Part shown: positions 37,331 through 45,751 of the stretch, piece after piece
How the letters are laid out: each line of letters begins with the position of its first letter
Position numbering within the stretch: the first letter of the stretch is position 1
Origin: JAHJQZ01 sp963675235
GTDB lineage: Bacteria; Pseudomonadota; Alphaproteobacteria; Rhizobiales; Devosiaceae
Length of the DNA: 64,000 nucleotides
Direction: 5' to 3'
NCBI GenBank assembly: GCA_963675235.2
Contig: CAXXFU010000017.1
Span: forward strand, 372,001 to 436,000
Translations under genes and position numbers: made by a program
Notes under the pieces: generated by a model
Databases searched by the model: none
Seen by the model: the letters and a program-made list of their open reading frames with translations, nothing else
What the model was told of the DNA's origin: nothing

Positions 37331-38077
37331 ATGACCGACGCTCTTGTTGGCAACCAGACGATCTCCCGTCGTCCGCTCGGAAGCCAAAATGCGGACACCT
37401 CCCGCCTTCCGCCGGTCGTGGTGCTAGCGCGGGAGGTCGAGACGCTCGATCACGACGCGCCGCTGCGGCGGGTCAATCTCGCCTTCAAGCGCGTGATGGA
37501 CATTTTCGGCTCGGCACTGGCACTGGCCATTCTGTTGCCGTTCCTGGCGCTTGTCGCCCTGGCCATCAAGCTCGAGAGCCGCGGTCCGGTGTTCTTCATC
37601 CAGGAGCGCTGGGGCAGGAACCACCGCCGCTTCAAGGTGCTGAAGTTCCGCTCGATGTATGTCGAGGCCTGCGATCCCTCCGGCATCACCCAGACGGTCC
37701 GGGGCGACGGTCGGGTGACCCGCATGGGCGCCATCCTCAGGAAGACCAATGTCGACGAGCTGCCGCAGCTGATCAACGTCCTGAAGGGCGACATGTCGCT
37801 TGTCGGTCCGCGTTGCCATGTCGTCGGCATGCAGGCGGCGGGGATGGATTACGAGGAGCTGGTGCCGCAATACCACCTGCGCCATGCCATGCGCCCGGGC
37901 ATCACCGGGCTGGCGCAGATGCGCGGGCTTCGTGGTCCGACCCATGATGCGCGCCTGGCCATCCGCCGGGTCCGTTCCGATCTCGAATACATCGTTCGCT
38001 TCAACGTCCTGCTCGACGTCGTCATCGTGCTCAGGACCCTGTGGAGCGAGATCTTCCGCGGCGGCCGCGGCATCTGA
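37331..38077 (+). CDS. Bacterial sugar transferase (ExoY/WcaJ C-domain type)
   Basis: A 248-residue polyisoprenyl-phosphate hexose-1-phosphate transferase. After a 50-residue leader there is one re-entrant membrane helix (FGSALALAILLPFLALVALAIK in parts, about residues 58-82). The catalytic region follows, with FFIQERWGRNHRRFKVLKFR, the LRKTNVDELPQLINVLKGD motif and MSLVGPRCH. The C-terminal segment contains RPGITGLAQMRGLRGPT. Such enzymes load the first sugar of an exopolysaccharide or O-antigen onto undecaprenyl phosphate. No other polysaccharide genes are adjacent, so it is an orphan; a CtrA-like site upstream and a c-di-GMP enzyme downstream suggest regulated surface polysaccharide. Confidence 0.87.
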   Translation: MTDALVGNQTISRRPLGSQNADTSRLPPVVVLAREVETLDHDAPLRRVNLAFKRVMDIFGSALALAILLPFLALVALAIKLESRGPVFFIQERWGRNHRRFKVLKFRSMYVEACDPSGITQTVRGDGRVTRMGAILRKTNVDELPQLINVLKGDMSLVGPRCHVVGMQAAGMDYEELVPQYHLRHAMRPGITGLAQMRGLRGPTHDARLAIRRVRSDLEYIVRFNVLLDVVIVLRTLWSEIFRGGRGI

Positions 38078-38572
38078 CAGCCAGCGCCAGTATCAAACGG
38101 GGCAGGCTTTCCGGCACTGCCCCGAAGGAACGTGGCTCATCGCACCGACGGCTAGAGGCCTGCTGGTCGGCACCGAACAAGTGAGTGCGGCAGCAACGAA
38201 GCCATCAAGCCGATCTTGCAGGTGCTGGTTCGACCTTCGCGATCACGGGACCACCAGACTGGTATCCAGGGTTCACCGGCGCAGAAAAGCCGGAGCCAAA
38301 CTCATCCAGCCCCATTTGTCTTCGCCGCCGGACACCGAGGACTTTGCGTTATGGCTCAACCTGTCGGGATCGAGGTCACAACCTCTTAACCGTGGCGGGA
38401 CAATCCAGGCCGCAATAACGCTTATTCATGGAGGAAATTGTAAAATATGAATATGTACCCGACAAAACGGGAGGAGCGGATCGGAGCAATGGCCGGTCAC
38501 TGAGTGGCTCAATGCTTCGGGGATGTCGGGTCGAAGCGCCTGGCTTTCCGGAGACGCGCAAGGAGAATCGCA
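38078..38572. other. Intergenic region between sugar transferase and GGDEF-EAL genes
   Basis: About 495 bases. A hairpin pairing CGGGGCAG with CTGCCCCG (38098-38124) directly follows the sugar-transferase gene but lacks a T-run. The rest has no gene-like frame. An A/T-rich patch near 38425-38460 could hold the promoter of the GGDEF-EAL gene, whose AAGGAG is at 38560. Confidence 0.45.
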
Positions 38573-40573
38573 GTGCGCCGTAGTCGTTTTCTGTTAATCG
38601 GAGGCATGCTCCTTCTGGCCGGAATCATCGCCGCGGCGAATCTGGGACAGTTCCTCACGCTCAGCTATGTGCAAGAGCAGGGCGCGCAGCACCGGGCGCT
38701 CGATGAAGCCGGCAACTTCGTCAACATGGTGCCCGAGCTGGATCAGTTGCTGAGGACAGGCACGGCGAGTCCGGCGCAAACAACCGTCATCGAAGCGCTG
38801 ACCCGCCACGCCCATATATCGGCGATCCTGTTCTTCGACCGTTCGGGAACCCAGTTGCTGAGCTACAGCCGCGATGCCTGGACAAGTCATCCCGATGTCA
38901 TCGCCGCGCAGGCCACGACAACGAAATTGGCGCTGACCACTGGCCTGGCGCAGGTGTCGTCCGAGTACAGTGACGGAACCAGCGCCCTGCCGATCCTTTA
39001 CAGCACGGCCCATGTCCCTTTTACCGGTAAAGAGGGCGTTCGATTGGGCGTGATCGCCGTCTATCTCGACGTGTCCGAATCGGTCGAGCTGTTCCACAGC
39101 GAGTTCACCAAGCTTTCAATTCTGCTGACAGCTGTTTTCTCCCTCGTGCTTATCGCTCTGTTCGGTGGCTATGTGCTTTGGCGCAGGCGGGCCAGTCAAT
39201 CGCGCCGCCAGGTGGACTATCTGGCGCGCTACGACCAACTGACCGGCGTCTACAACCGCGGTGGTTTCCATGCCCAGCTCAAGGAGATGCTGGACAAGGG
39301 CCAGATCCAGCCTGCGCACACAGCCCTGTTCTATTTCGACCTCGACAATTTCAAGTCGATCAACGACACCCGGGGCCATCGCGCCGGTGACGATCTTCTG
39401 CGTCATGTCGGCGAAGTGGTCCGCACCGCGATCGGACCTAACGACATTGCCGGGCGCTTCGGTGGCGACGAGTTTGTGGTCATCGCCCGGATCGACAGTA
39501 TCGAGGACGCCGTGGCCCATGCCGAAGATCTGCAGGCGCAGATCGCACAGCCCGTTCTGACCGGCGGCACGACGATCATGACAGGAGCGAGCGTTGGCAT
39601 CCTGTTCGGCATGACGGAAGGCGCCGATATCGAGGATGACATCCATCGCGCCGACCTAGCCCTGTACCGGGCCAAGATGGACGGGCGGAATGCCTGCCGG
39701 GTGTTCTCGAAGGATCTGGAAGATCGCGTCAACCGCCGCATCAAGGTGGAGAACGCCGTAAACCGGGGGCTAACGGACGGCCTGTTCAGCCTGATGTTCC
39801 AGCCCATCATCAACCGCAAGACCGGCCAGTGCACCGGATTCGAAGCCTTGCTGCGCCTCACCAATGCAGAGGGTATGCAAATCTCGCCGGCCGAATTCAT
39901 CCCGGTCGCCGAGGCGAACGGCACCATCCGCGCCATCGGAGGCTGGGTGCTGGATACGGCGATTGCCGAAGCCGCGCGCTGGCCTGACGACCTGTTTGTC
40001 TCGGTCAACATGTCGGCGCGCCAGTTCGACGACGCCAACCTGGTCGAGGCGGTGCGGGCGTCGCTCGACGAGCATGGCCTTGATCCGAGCCGGCTCGAAC
40101 TGGAAGTGACCGAAAGCCTTTTGATCGACAATGCCGAAAGCGTCGGACGCCAGCTGATGGACCTCAGGAATCTCGGCGTGTCCATCTCGATGGACGACTT
40201 CGGCACCGGCTATTCCAGCCTCGGCTACTTGTGGCAATACGGCTTCGACAAGATCAAGATCGACCGCTCGTTCATCCTTGGCCTGGATGCCGACACCGGC
40301 CGGGTCAGCGAGATTCTCGACACGATCATCATGCTCGGCCACCGTCTGGACCTGAAGGTAACCGCCGAGGGTATCGAGACCGAGACGCAGGCGCGCCTGT
40401 TGTCCGAATTGGCCTGCGATCAGTTCCAGGGCTATCTGTACGGCGAGCCGATGCGATCGGGCGACCTTCCTGGCTTCCTGCTGAAGAACCGGATGAAGAC
40501 ACTCGATACCGGTTCCGCGACAGATGCAGACGAGCAGTCTCATTCTTCGCCGCGGCGCCATTCGGTGGCCTGA
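38573..40573 (+). CDS. GGDEF-EAL membrane protein (c-di-GMP turnover)
   Basis: A 666-residue protein. Membrane helix 1 is at about residues 5-27, a roughly 150-residue periplasmic sensor follows, and helix 2 is at about 180-202. The diguanylate cyclase domain has GGDEF at 297-301, and the phosphodiesterase domain has EAL at 424-426 plus SMDDFGTGYSSLGY, KIDRSFI and TAEGIETETQ. Both active sites look intact. The inhibitory I-site, normally RxxD five residues before GGDEF, reads GPND and is lost. EAL activity is probably dominant or GTP-regulated, but this cannot be decided by sequence. GTG at 38573 with AAGGAG seven bases upstream sets the start. Confidence 0.88.
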   Translation: MRRSRFLLIGGMLLLAGIIAAANLGQFLTLSYVQEQGAQHRALDEAGNFVNMVPELDQLLRTGTASPAQTTVIEALTRHAHISAILFFDRSGTQLLSYSRDAWTSHPDVIAAQATTTKLALTTGLAQVSSEYSDGTSALPILYSTAHVPFTGKEGVRLGVIAVYLDVSESVELFHSEFTKLSILLTAVFSLVLIALFGGYVLWRRRASQSRRQVDYLARYDQLTGVYNRGGFHAQLKEMLDKGQIQPAHTALFYFDLDNFKSINDTRGHRAGDDLLRHVGEVVRTAIGPNDIAGRFGGDEFVVIARIDSIEDAVAHAEDLQAQIAQPVLTGGTTIMTGASVGILFGMTEGADIEDDIHRADLALYRAKMDGRNACRVFSKDLEDRVNRRIKVENAVNRGLTDGLFSLMFQPIINRKTGQCTGFEALLRLTNAEGMQISPAEFIPVAEANGTIRAIGGWVLDTAIAEAARWPDDLFVSVNMSARQFDDANLVEAVRASLDEHGLDPSRLELEVTESLLIDNAESVGRQLMDLRNLGVSISMDDFGTGYSSLGYLWQYGFDKIKIDRSFILGLDADTGRVSEILDTIIMLGHRLDLKVTAEGIETETQARLLSELACDQFQGYLYGEPMRSGDLPGFLLKNRMKTLDTGSATDADEQSHSSPRRHSVA

Positions 40574-40899
40574 GTCCGGCGCGCCTGCTGTCCGATCGGG
40601 CGCCCTTGCCTTTCCGACCTGTCCTTGCGGCTGCGGCGCGCGGAAGCTACCCCTTGCCAGCCTCTGGTCGGCTATTGGGGCACGGTGCGAATAATTCGTA
40701 CCTGCGCCGTAAGCCTTTGGAAGGGCTGGGGCTCGATGCCTACGGCGCGCCCATGATCATCATTCCTGCCCAAGTCGTGCTCGGTATGCTCATGGACGGG
40801 CTGCCCATGCTTGTCATCACCATTCCGAATGCAGTGTTCGGTTTATGCACCATGCAGATAGGCAGCGTGCAACCGGCCCGCATGGGGAGTCTGCCGGGT
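40574..40899. other. Intergenic region between GGDEF-EAL and GH105 genes
   Basis: A 326-base convergent gap with no convincing gene, repeat or terminator. It marks the boundary between core genes and the glycan locus. Confidence 0.4.
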
Positions 40900-41985
40900 C
40901 TAGCCGGGTTGGGCGTGAGCGATTTCGTCGATCAGCATCAGCATGGTCAATGCCTGACCATAGGGTGTCGGGATATCCGGGATTTGCCGGTAGAAATCGA
41001 GCGTATGACCCATCGGCGTGCCGTCCGACACATGCTGGACGATGCCCTCGTCGTCGACGCAGGTCAGCACCGCCGCAAATGCCTTGTCGACGACCGGCTG
41101 CAGGGTTTCGGGCAAGATGCCGAGCGCTATGCCGCGGGAAATGCCATAGGCGATGCCTGCCGTGGCCGAGGCCTCGATCGGGGACTCGACATCGTCGAGC
41201 AGCGAATGGAAGAACCCGTCACCACGCTGATATCCGGCCAGATGATCGGTTTGTGACTTCAGCAGATTGACGAGATAGCGGCGCGTCGCCTCCGGCAGGT
41301 CCGGAATGATGGCGAGAAGCTCGGGAATGGCGATGGTGATCCACGAGTTGCCGCGTGCCCAGAACGCCTTGGCAAAATTGTGTCGTCCCTTGAACGTCCA
41401 GCCGTGATACCACAGCCCGGTCACGGGGTCGGACAGATAGCGGGCGTGCACGAGGAACTGATAGACGGCCTCTTCGATCCAGTCCTTGCGATCGAACCTG
41501 CGGCCGGCATTGGCCAGGAACAGGCATGTCATGAACAAAGTGTCGTCCCAGAGCTCGCCTTCGTTGAGCCGCTCCTTGACCACATGCTGAAAGCCCTGAT
41601 CCTCGGTGCGGGGCAGTTCCGTCATCAGCCAGTCGGCCCAGTTGCGAACGAGCTCTTCCCAATCCGGCCGGTCGACATGATCGATCAGCAGCGACAGGGC
41701 CAGCATGGGCGCGCTCGAATTCACCTGGCGCGGCGGCAGGCCGCGGCCGATCTGCCAGTCGTACCAGTCCACCAGCGCCGCGATCAGCGCCTCGTCATTG
41801 GAGTGGCGGGCATGGGAATAAAGACCGTAGACGCCGACACCGATCTCCCAGTCCCACTCGTCGAACTGCAGCGCGAAGCCACCACTCGACAAGGGCGCCG
41901 TCTCATTGATGTTGCGCAGCCGCGACAGGCCGGTCGCCACCCGGGACAGATATTCCAAAAGCTCACTGCGTGATTGCTGCATCAT
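40900..41985 (-). CDS. GH105-type unsaturated glucuronyl/rhamnogalacturonyl hydrolase
   Basis: A 361-residue (alpha/alpha)6-barrel protein of the GH88/GH105 group. It hydrates and releases 4-deoxy-L-threo-hex-4-enopyranuronosyl residues left by polysaccharide lyases. Key pieces are WDWEIGVGVYGLY near residue 45 and the WDDTLFMTCLFLANAGR motif with Asp147/148, the general acid/base region in YteR-like enzymes. FAKAFWARGNSWITIAIPEL lies near residue 205. No signal peptide, so it is cytoplasmic, after import by the ABC system encoded upstream. It is the last gene of the cluster, six bases after the preceding gene. Confidence 0.82.
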   Translation of the reverse strand: MMQQSRSELLEYLSRVATGLSRLRNINETAPLSSGGFALQFDEWDWEIGVGVYGLYSHARHSNDEALIAALVDWYDWQIGRGLPPRQVNSSAPMLALSLLIDHVDRPDWEELVRNWADWLMTELPRTEDQGFQHVVKERLNEGELWDDTLFMTCLFLANAGRRFDRKDWIEEAVYQFLVHARYLSDPVTGLWYHGWTFKGRHNFAKAFWARGNSWITIAIPELLAIIPDLPEATRRYLVNLLKSQTDHLAGYQRGDGFFHSLLDDVESPIEASATAGIAYGISRGIALGILPETLQPVVDKAFAAVLTCVDDEGIVQHVSDGTPMGHTLDFYRQIPDIPTPYGQALTMLMLIDEIAHAQPG

Positions 41986-41991
41986 GATCGT

Positions 41992-44490
41992 CTACTTCAC
42001 TTGGGCCGGAACAGGCGGAACGGACGTCCAGGCGACGGCCGGATCACGGGATTGGGTCGGGAACGGCACCGCTTGCGTATCGCGGCGGAGGCCGTTGCGG
42101 TAATCGAGCTTCAAGACCGGCGCTTCGGGACACCGGCAGGTCAGGGCTAAGGGCGCATCGCCGAGCGACAGGTCGATGCGAGCCGCGAATGCTTCTACTA
42201 GAGCGAAACCATCTGCAGGCACGTCGCCGACAGTGAGCGCCCAACCGGTGCGCGCACCTTCGACGCGAAACTCGATGCCGGCGCCCGGCCCGTCCGTGAC
42301 GGCGGCAATCGGGCCGGTGGCCTTGAGGATGGCGTAGCCATCACCCGATCTCAGCGCCAGCCAGTCCGGCCCCAGAGCATGTTCGTCGAAGGCCGCAAGC
42401 GGCGCATAGGCATGGGTAAAGCCGATGTCCGGATCGGACCCGAGATCGAACAGGACGAGGCAGCAGTTCCCGGATTGGCCGATACGCGGCATCTTGCCAT
42501 TGCCGGCCCAGTAAGACGGGCGGTTCGAGCCCCAGGGATCGTCCTCGCCGGGATGATTGACATAGGCACGCGCCATCGGATTGCCGGCAGCCTGGATGTC
42601 GACCAGATGCTGTTGATGCCCGCCGGCGCCGGGCTCGGCGTCGACACTGGCGGAGAGCTGGATATTGGCGGTCTTGAACAGGGCCAGCCGCGCCGCATCG
42701 CCAAAGCCTTGGACATAGCGCGCCTCGACCGCCCTGCCCTTTGGCGGTGCGACATGGTCCATTAGCCCGGACGGCGGCTGATAATCGGTCGCGCAGAACA
42801 TCGGCAGCGCCGCCACGCCCTGGTTGAACCAGCCGGTGCCGAAGGCAACTGTTGCGAACGGGGAGAGCTCGGTCAGCGGGCCGGCGCGCAATTCCTTGTC
42901 ATAGGCACGGCCCATCGTACCGGCCGAAACCCCGTTCATCGTGTGCAGGCCGATCATCGTGAGCAACCGGTCCAGCACCCCGGCGGCCCGCGCCTTGAGC
43001 TCGGCGCCGGCCCAGCGGTAAAGGGCGAACAGGCCGATGAAATCGATCGGGTAATAGGCCGCCGAGTTCCATTCGGCCAGTCCGTGCGCCTCGATGGAAT
43101 CGAACCAGCGGCCAAGGCGCGCTTCGGCCAGGGCGGCATGCTCGCGCCCGGTCAGCCCGGCATTGGCGAAAAGCGCGTCTGGGAACAGCTGGCCGGCAAT
43201 CAGTTCGCTGACGTGGAAGCACAGGACGTGGTTCTCGCTCCAGAACCACATGGCATCATTGCCCGGCTCGTCCATCCAGTAGCGATAGCCGAGTATGGCG
43301 TCGCGCATGCGCGCGCTGAGATCCGTCGGGATCAGATCCTCGTAAGCCGCGACGATCCATAAAAGCGGCACCATGACGAAATCGGAGCAGTCTCGCCGCG
43401 TCACGATGGAGTCGAGCGTGTCTTCGATGGCATCGAGGCTCGCCGCATCGAACGGCAAGCTAATGGCGAGGCGTGCCAGCACGCGCCCGATCCGGTGCTC
43501 GCCCTTCTCCGCCAGATAGGCAAGACAGCTCGATTTCCGTGTCGCCAGATCACCGGAGAGCGTCATGGGCGCCTTCTCGCGCAGGAGCGCGAAGGCAATG
43601 CCGCGTTCGACGCGGCTGTCGCCGATCGACAGGGTGAGCCCGAGATGATGATAGGCGTCGGGCAGGCCGGCGAGCCGACCGAAGGACACGCGGTCCTCGC
43701 CCCGCCGGAGCACCGACGAAGCCATGAAGGCCGGTGGCAGATGCTGCATGTGCACGCTCTGGCTCACTTCGGCATCGATATGCACGTCATGGCTGGCGGC
43801 GCGGTCGAACACGAGCACAAGCTCGTCGCCGTCACCGAAGACGACCTTTTCCGGCCTGACGCTGCGCGCCAGCTGCATCAGTGTAGAAAGGACGGACTGG
43901 TCGGCATTTCCGGGAAGTTCGGCAACCAGATCCCCTTGGCCCAGCCATGTGAGTTCGACGAAATAGTTGGTATCGCGCTCGGCCATTTCCTCGATGAGCA
44001 GCACCACGTCCGACCCGCCGGACTTGAGCGGCAAGGCGATATCGGTGTGCTGGGTGGTGTTTCGCGTATAGGGCTCGAACGAGGTGACATGTTCACCGTC
44101 GACCCAGATATGCACGCCGCCACATGTCGCAAGGCGGAACGGCTGGGTGCCATCGCCCGGCGGCACAAGTCGAGTGCGGGCCCAGCGGCTCAGACGGGTC
44201 GGCTTGTGCCAGAAGCCGGAGAATTCCAGCCGCCGATTGAAGCCGGGAAGATTGCTGGCGACGACTTCGAAGCCGGCATCGAGCGCCACCGTCCGCGTGG
44301 CGATCTCGGCCAATACGGCCTTGCGGCAGGGCAGATCGCCGACATCGACAAAGCCGTTGACGAATTTGTAGTCGACGGTGTCGACACCGCGCGCCACTTC
44401 GCCCGGATAGGATCGCGCGTCGAGCGCGCCGAGAAGAAAGGCGGTCACGGTCTCGCCGGGACGCGTGATGAAGCGTGCGAGGTCAGCCAT
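41992..44490 (-). CDS. Large uncharacterised protein, probable carbohydrate-active enzyme
   Basis: An 832-residue protein that I cannot place in a family. There is no signal peptide. The first 300 residues are beta-rich (an NPGRF-like accessory part with ICVDGEHVTSF-type strands). From about residue 310 to 560 it is helical and rich in aromatic residues, containing WFWSENHVLCFHVSELIAGQ at about 414-433 and LAEWNSAAYYPIDFIGL. The C-terminal 250 residues return to beta strands. This layered architecture resembles (alpha/alpha)6 glycosidases and polysaccharide lyases with flanking beta domains. ATG at 44490 has GGGAGG upstream and overlaps the previous gene by eight bases. Context places it in intracellular oligosaccharide breakdown. 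Confidence 0.6.
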   Translation of the reverse strand: MADLARFITRPGETVTAFLLGALDARSYPGEVARGVDTVDYKFVNGFVDVGDLPCRKAVLAEIATRTVALDAGFEVVASNLPGFNRRLEFSGFWHKPTRLSRWARTRLVPPGDGTQPFRLATCGGVHIWVDGEHVTSFEPYTRNTTQHTDIALPLKSGGSDVVLLIEEMAERDTNYFVELTWLGQGDLVAELPGNADQSVLSTLMQLARSVRPEKVVFGDGDELVLVFDRAASHDVHIDAEVSQSVHMQHLPPAFMASSVLRRGEDRVSFGRLAGLPDAYHHLGLTLSIGDSRVERGIAFALLREKAPMTLSGDLATRKSSCLAYLAEKGEHRIGRVLARLAISLPFDAASLDAIEDTLDSIVTRRDCSDFVMVPLLWIVAAYEDLIPTDLSARMRDAILGYRYWMDEPGNDAMWFWSENHVLCFHVSELIAGQLFPDALFANAGLTGREHAALAEARLGRWFDSIEAHGLAEWNSAAYYPIDFIGLFALYRWAGAELKARAAGVLDRLLTMIGLHTMNGVSAGTMGRAYDKELRAGPLTELSPFATVAFGTGWFNQGVAALPMFCATDYQPPSGLMDHVAPPKGRAVEARYVQGFGDAARLALFKTANIQLSASVDAEPGAGGHQQHLVDIQAAGNPMARAYVNHPGEDDPWGSNRPSYWAGNGKMPRIGQSGNCCLVLFDLGSDPDIGFTHAYAPLAAFDEHALGPDWLALRSGDGYAILKATGPIAAVTDGPGAGIEFRVEGARTGWALTVGDVPADGFALVEAFAARIDLSLGDAPLALTCRCPEAPVLKLDYRNGLRRDTQAVPFPTQSRDPAVAWTSVPPVPAQVK

Positions 44491-45751
44491 CGGCACCTCC
44501 CGCTGCATTCAAACTGAGCTCGATCGCCTCGATTGCCGGCACCAGTTGGTCGAGACTGTCGATTCGGTGATCCCATTGCTCCGAGGCATCGGCGGGTTCA
44601 TGGGAACGTTGGCGCGACCAGGCGACGAACAGGCTGATGAGATCGGCCTGATTGGCACCGCGGATGTCGCGCGCCAGATTGTTGCCGACCATGACGATGC
44701 GCTTGCGATCGGCGTCGCCGAGACCGAGCGCCGCCAACGCCGCATCGAACATTTTTGCAGAGGGCTTCAATTCCCCGACTTCCTCGGAGATGGCATGCGC
44801 TTGCATGAGGCTCCAGATGCCACGCGGCTCGAGCAGATTCTGAAAGCTTTGGCGCAGGCCGTCAGCAACCAGCGCCAGGGTATGTCCGCGCTCGTGAAGC
44901 GTGCGCACGGCATCCATGGCATAGGGGATTTCCTTGGCCGCGGTGACCAGCTCGCTGCCGTCCACCTTCACTTCCGTCGTTTCGTCGATGAGCGTGTCGC
45001 CGCAATCGAGAAAGACAGCCGCCAGATGAGGCACCTGTGCCGGCAGTGCGGCGATCAGGGCCTGGATGCGTTGCGGAATCCAGTCCGCAAGCCCGGCCCA
45101 GGGCAGCAGGGCGGGAGCAGCGTCGTCGCTGCACCGGCTGAACTCGAAACTCGGAACGAAGGCCGCGCGCTTCATCGCCAGCCGCGCCAGCCGGTGGTCG
45201 CGCGGAGTGACGGCGTATTGGCCCGCCTCGAAGAAGTGATTGCCGGTATGAATACCCTGCGATCCGGCATCGGGCCCGCATGTGCGAACGATCATCTCGC
45301 CGGCGACAAGACCCATGGGGCGTTGGACACCCCAAAGCGCATGTTTGCCCGGCTCGACATAGAGCACCGGCCGGCCATCCCTGAGTTCCGGCAGGCCCGG
45401 CCCGGAATCCATCGAAACCCGAAGCCCGTGCATCGAGCCTTCGACTCGCACGACCTGGCCATCTGCATTGAGGTGCACCCAGACGTGTTCGAGATCATAG
45501 AGATGTTCGATGTCCCAGTCGTACCAGATGGCGTACTCGATCACCTTGCCACCTTGTGGCGGCGCGACGGTGAATTTCGAAGAGGGCGACCGGGTCGTCT
45601 CCCGCAGAACCGAGTAGCCAAAACCGAGCGGCAGCGCCGGCTCATTGGCGTCAAGCATCAACACCGGCCGATGCCGTTCGGCCAGGGCGCGATCAGGACT
45701 ATTGTCGCGACCTGCCGTCAATGCGGGGGTGGAGACGGTCGGCAGGTTCAT
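44483..45751 (-). CDS. HAD hydrolase fused to an NPP1/Vps62-like domain
   Basis: A 422-residue two-domain protein. Residues 28-200 carry IEYAIWYDWDIEHLYDLEHV with DLEH at 86-89, and SMHG at 106-109. This pattern resembles the metal-binding DWEH...SxHG core of NPP1/Vps62-type proteins. Residues 240-410 are a HAD domain with motif I LDCGDTLID (Asp249; the usual second aspartate at +2 is glycine), motif III around GELKPSAKMF and motif IV VMVGNNLARDIRGA. The substrate is unknown. Its start overlaps the ATPase gene stop (ATGA), and the next gene overlaps its stop by eight bases, so all are coupled. The fold match of the N-domain is an inference. Confidence 0.6.
   Translation of the reverse strand: MNLPTVSTPALTAGRDNSPDRALAERHRPVLMLDANEPALPLGFGYSVLRETTRSPSSKFTVAPPQGGKVIEYAIWYDWDIEHLYDLEHVWVHLNADGQVVRVEGSMHGLRVSMDSGPGLPELRDGRPVLYVEPGKHALWGVQRPMGLVAGEMIVRTCGPDAGSQGIHTGNHFFEAGQYAVTPRDHRLARLAMKRAAFVPSFEFSRCSDDAAPALLPWAGLADWIPQRIQALIAALPAQVPHLAAVFLDCGDTLIDETTEVKVDGSELVTAAKEIPYAMDAVRTLHERGHTLALVADGLRQSFQNLLEPRGIWSLMQAHAISEEVGELKPSAKMFDAALAALGLGDADRKRIVMVGNNLARDIRGANQADLISLFVAWSRQRSHEPADASEQWDHRIDSLDQLVPAIEAIELSLNAAGGADG

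Noticed and set aside
38211..38235. GGTTCGACC resembling a tRNA T-arm
   Set aside because: No acceptor stem, anticodon arm or matching D-arm can be built around it.
40574..40899. Search for a terminator at the end of the glycan operon
   Set aside because: No hairpin followed by a U-run is visible, so the operon end is left without a called terminator.
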